A DNA stretch of 64,000 nt from Bugula neritina. Lineage: Eukaryota; Bryozoa; Gymnolaemata; Cheilostomatida; Bugulidae. Shown piece after piece: positions 58,513-64,000 of this stretch. Made by a program: the position numbers and the translations under genes. The stretch's first letter is position 1. Each line of letters starts with the position of its first letter. The DNA lies in the NCBI GenBank assembly GCA_964035545.1, contig OZ037767.1, forward strand, positions 8,484,207-8,548,206, read 5' to 3'. The notes under the pieces were generated by a model. It saw only the letters and a program-made list of their open reading frames with translations. It did no database searches and had not been told where the DNA came from.

Positions 58513-59217
58513 CTTATAAAGTATGTTACATTGATACTGTAACAGCTCCCAGTGAAAAACCAACGCTATAGTAGCAGTTCCAACTCCTGAAACTCTTTCA
58601 TTCTGATATTGAGAACATTTACATTGTTGTGTGATTTAAAATGAAGTTGGTAAATTTATTTCAGTTGAAATACAATATTTATTCTATGTCACCAATACAA
58701 GGCTAATATTGCCAAATGTAGCTTTTGTTCATTGGCCCCCTAACTTGCAATATTTTTTCATTTCAAATGTAAAATCTGCATTATCTGAAATAGCAGATGA
58801 TGAACATGACAAAAAAATATTACTTATATTGTGTTTACTGTATTATATAATATTTAATAGCCATACAATGGAAAGCTACTTTTATTCATAAATATTTCTA
58901 GTCACATAACTAAACTAGACATGAATATGGATTTCAACAGCAAAATTAAGAAAATAATGAAATTCACCATAAACTGGGCTTAATAATATAACTTGTTAGG
59001 CCTACTCATAATTGCAAAAATAACCCCAACCTGATACTAACTGAACTACTATAGGACCTTTGGCTGCTTTTCTGCTGGTAAGAATCAGGACAATTATAAT
59101 TAAAAATTGTCACAGGTAAAACAGTATACAAGTTGCAATAATTAGGAATATAAATATACGTTATACTAGAATAGACTTGGTGTTGCATACACTAAGCATG
59201 CTCAGCAATGAGAAGTG
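58513..59217. other. Convergent 3' region between MRPL14 and RAB11
   Basis: No exon or element recognised. It should contain the MRPL14 3' UTR and the distal RAB11 3' UTR. No clear canonical AATAAA was found close to the MRPL14 stop. Confidence 0.4.
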
Positions 59218-62326
<3,109 letters not shown>

Positions 62327-64000
62327 CTGTAACCAATATACAAGACATACAGAGTAGTAATAGTATACAGTGCATTAGCCTACAGTGTAGTAGTAATAGT
62401 ATACAGTGTGTTAGCCTACAGTGTACTAGTATAGACTATAAAGTATAGTAGCATATAATGTTGTATAATGTGTATGAGTGAAAAAAGGTTTCTATTAAAA
62501 TCTCAGTGCCTGCCAAAAAGATGGCTAGTGAAGTTGTAGCATAGTGAGGAACAAGGAACAAGCCCTTCAAAAACTATCCAATGATGAATAAGTAGCCTAT
62601 CATAAAACTTTAGTGTTGAACTGAAATCTAAATATAACATTTTGTAATTTTAAATGTTTGTAAAAAGCTTAAGAACTGCAACTATTGCAACAAAATGGTT
62701 ATTTTAGTGAAGTTTCCTCATTTGAAAATTGCAATAAAGTTGTACTGATGTAAAAATTCAACTGGCTAAGATGTCCCTGCCTATCATTAGTTCCATTTAG
62801 TTGAACAGCATTCTCAATAAAAGCATAAAATTGCAATTGGTGAAAACAAGGATGAAAAGTACTTTAGTAACTAGTATCCGACCAATTAGATCGTGGAAAT
62901 GTTCACATGATTGGAATAACATGTTGAACCAATGAGATCAGTGCAAAAAGACATACTGCCCTGCTTGTGACAGGATTCCAGGGCCAAAACAAGGTCTCAA
63001 TTCAGCTAACTAATCACAGCAGAGCTTAGAAACTGGATGTTTTGGACTTCATTTTGATAAATATTTCAAACATCTATTAAACTATTAAACTTGATCTGTC
63101 TCTTCCAAAGCAATAAAATTTGAATTTTTAGACAAAAATTTCATCAGACTGAGAGGCCTTTAATTATGAAATAGAAGTGAAAACAATGTAAATTAAATTT
63201 GTATTCATTTATTGATGATTGCATTTATGAAGAGGTTAATGGACTCAAAAGATAACTTCAAGTTAAAAATCCCATTGAAAGCAAACAACTAACATGCAAC
63301 TGTGACAAAGTTGATCCAAGATTGAAAGAGATCCAGAGTGCAAGTCATTATAACTTTCCATCATCATAACCACAGTTCTTCAATTATTACTTTGCTTGAC
63401 TTTAGTTTGTCATTTTAAAAAGTAGCAATATTACAATTTAAAATAAAGTTTATACTTATAAAATAAGAGCAGATATCCAACAAAAAATCTGGCAGTCATA
63501 GCAATCACTATGATTGTAATGGTACTGTTTCCATTGGCACAATCATAGTAGCAGAGGTTGATTATCATCAGCATGATTACAATGACTTATTATCATGATA
63601 ATGGCTAATGCTATAACTATGATTATCTAAACCACTGCAACTAAATATTTTCAACAATAATTACGATAATCAAAGCAAGAGATGGTAGGGTTAACTGTTA
63701 GTATTACAATGGCATAGACAATGGCGTGAAGATTAAGGCAGAGATTAGGCATGAGATAAGGGCAACAGATAGGAGCCAAACTCAAAAAAGTTGAAAAAAA
63801 ATCAGAAATAAATTAGTAACTCTCAAACTTAAATTGTCACTATGAATACCATTATGAGGACGTTTGCTATAAGGACGAAAAAAGACAAAAGAAACCGACA
63901 CAGTTGAAGTTATAGTAACAACTGTACTACAACCAATGCCAGTGGTAATAATACCTAATAGTTATAGTAATTGAAACATCAAGTCTAACTTCAACCAAGT
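62327..64000. other. Upstream RAB11 intron, AT-rich
   Basis: No exon resembling the short RAB11 first coding exon was found here on the minus strand, so this is probably intron. A duplicated block lies at 62340-62450 (GTAGTAATAGTATACAGTG twice). 63480-64000 has diverged ATGATTATCAT-type low-complexity sequence. Confidence 0.45.

Overview
The window is genomic DNA from a non-vertebrate animal. It is AT-rich and has genes split by many GT-AG introns, tRNA-derived SINEs, non-LTR retrotransposon relics and many tandem repeats. The protein families are animal ones: a CEP152/Asterless centriole protein, axonemal dynein light chain 1, a fibrinogen-domain secreted protein, a FES/FER tyrosine kinase, Rab11, and mitochondrial ribosomal proteins S10 and L14. 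I cannot name the phylum. All identifications rest on motifs and remembered family sequences; no search was run.

Layout from left to right. (1) 785-27366, minus: CEP152-like gene, 21 coding exons recovered (about 1737 codons, all splice phases consistent), with its 3' end off the left edge. (2) 14857-18043, plus: a secreted fibrinogen-related protein of about 560 aa, nested antisense inside one CEP152 intron. (3) 28969-30744, plus: a small nucleoredoxin-like thioredoxin-fold protein, divergent from CEP152. (4) 31618-34308, minus: DNAL1. (5) 34800-36400: two decayed LINE reverse-transcriptase fragments. (6) 37406-42093, plus: MRPS10. (7) 42636-53051, minus: complete FER/FES kinase (F-BAR, SH2, kinase; 16 exons, about 848 aa). 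(8) 57017-58512, plus: MRPL14. (9) 59218-62326, minus: RAB11, first coding exon off the right edge, with two alternative last exons that each encode a different prenylatable tail.

The genes do not form an operon. CEP152 and DNAL1 are both ciliary/centriolar, and RAB11 and FER both act on membranes, but this may be coincidence.

The most interesting signals are these. The RAB11 3' end codes for two phase-compatible tails, one ending CC and one ending CNC. Tandem arrays repeatedly sit against splice sites, including 25 copies of a 19-bp unit that each copy a CEP152 splice donor. All four long C/G homopolymers of the window read as poly-C, in the sense direction, just downstream of a 5' splice site. 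Acceptor-like AGs lie just upstream of most start codons, which hints at spliced-leader trans-splicing or 5'UTR introns. CEP152 has a single 1.9-kb exon built from heptad-multiple coiled-coil repeats.
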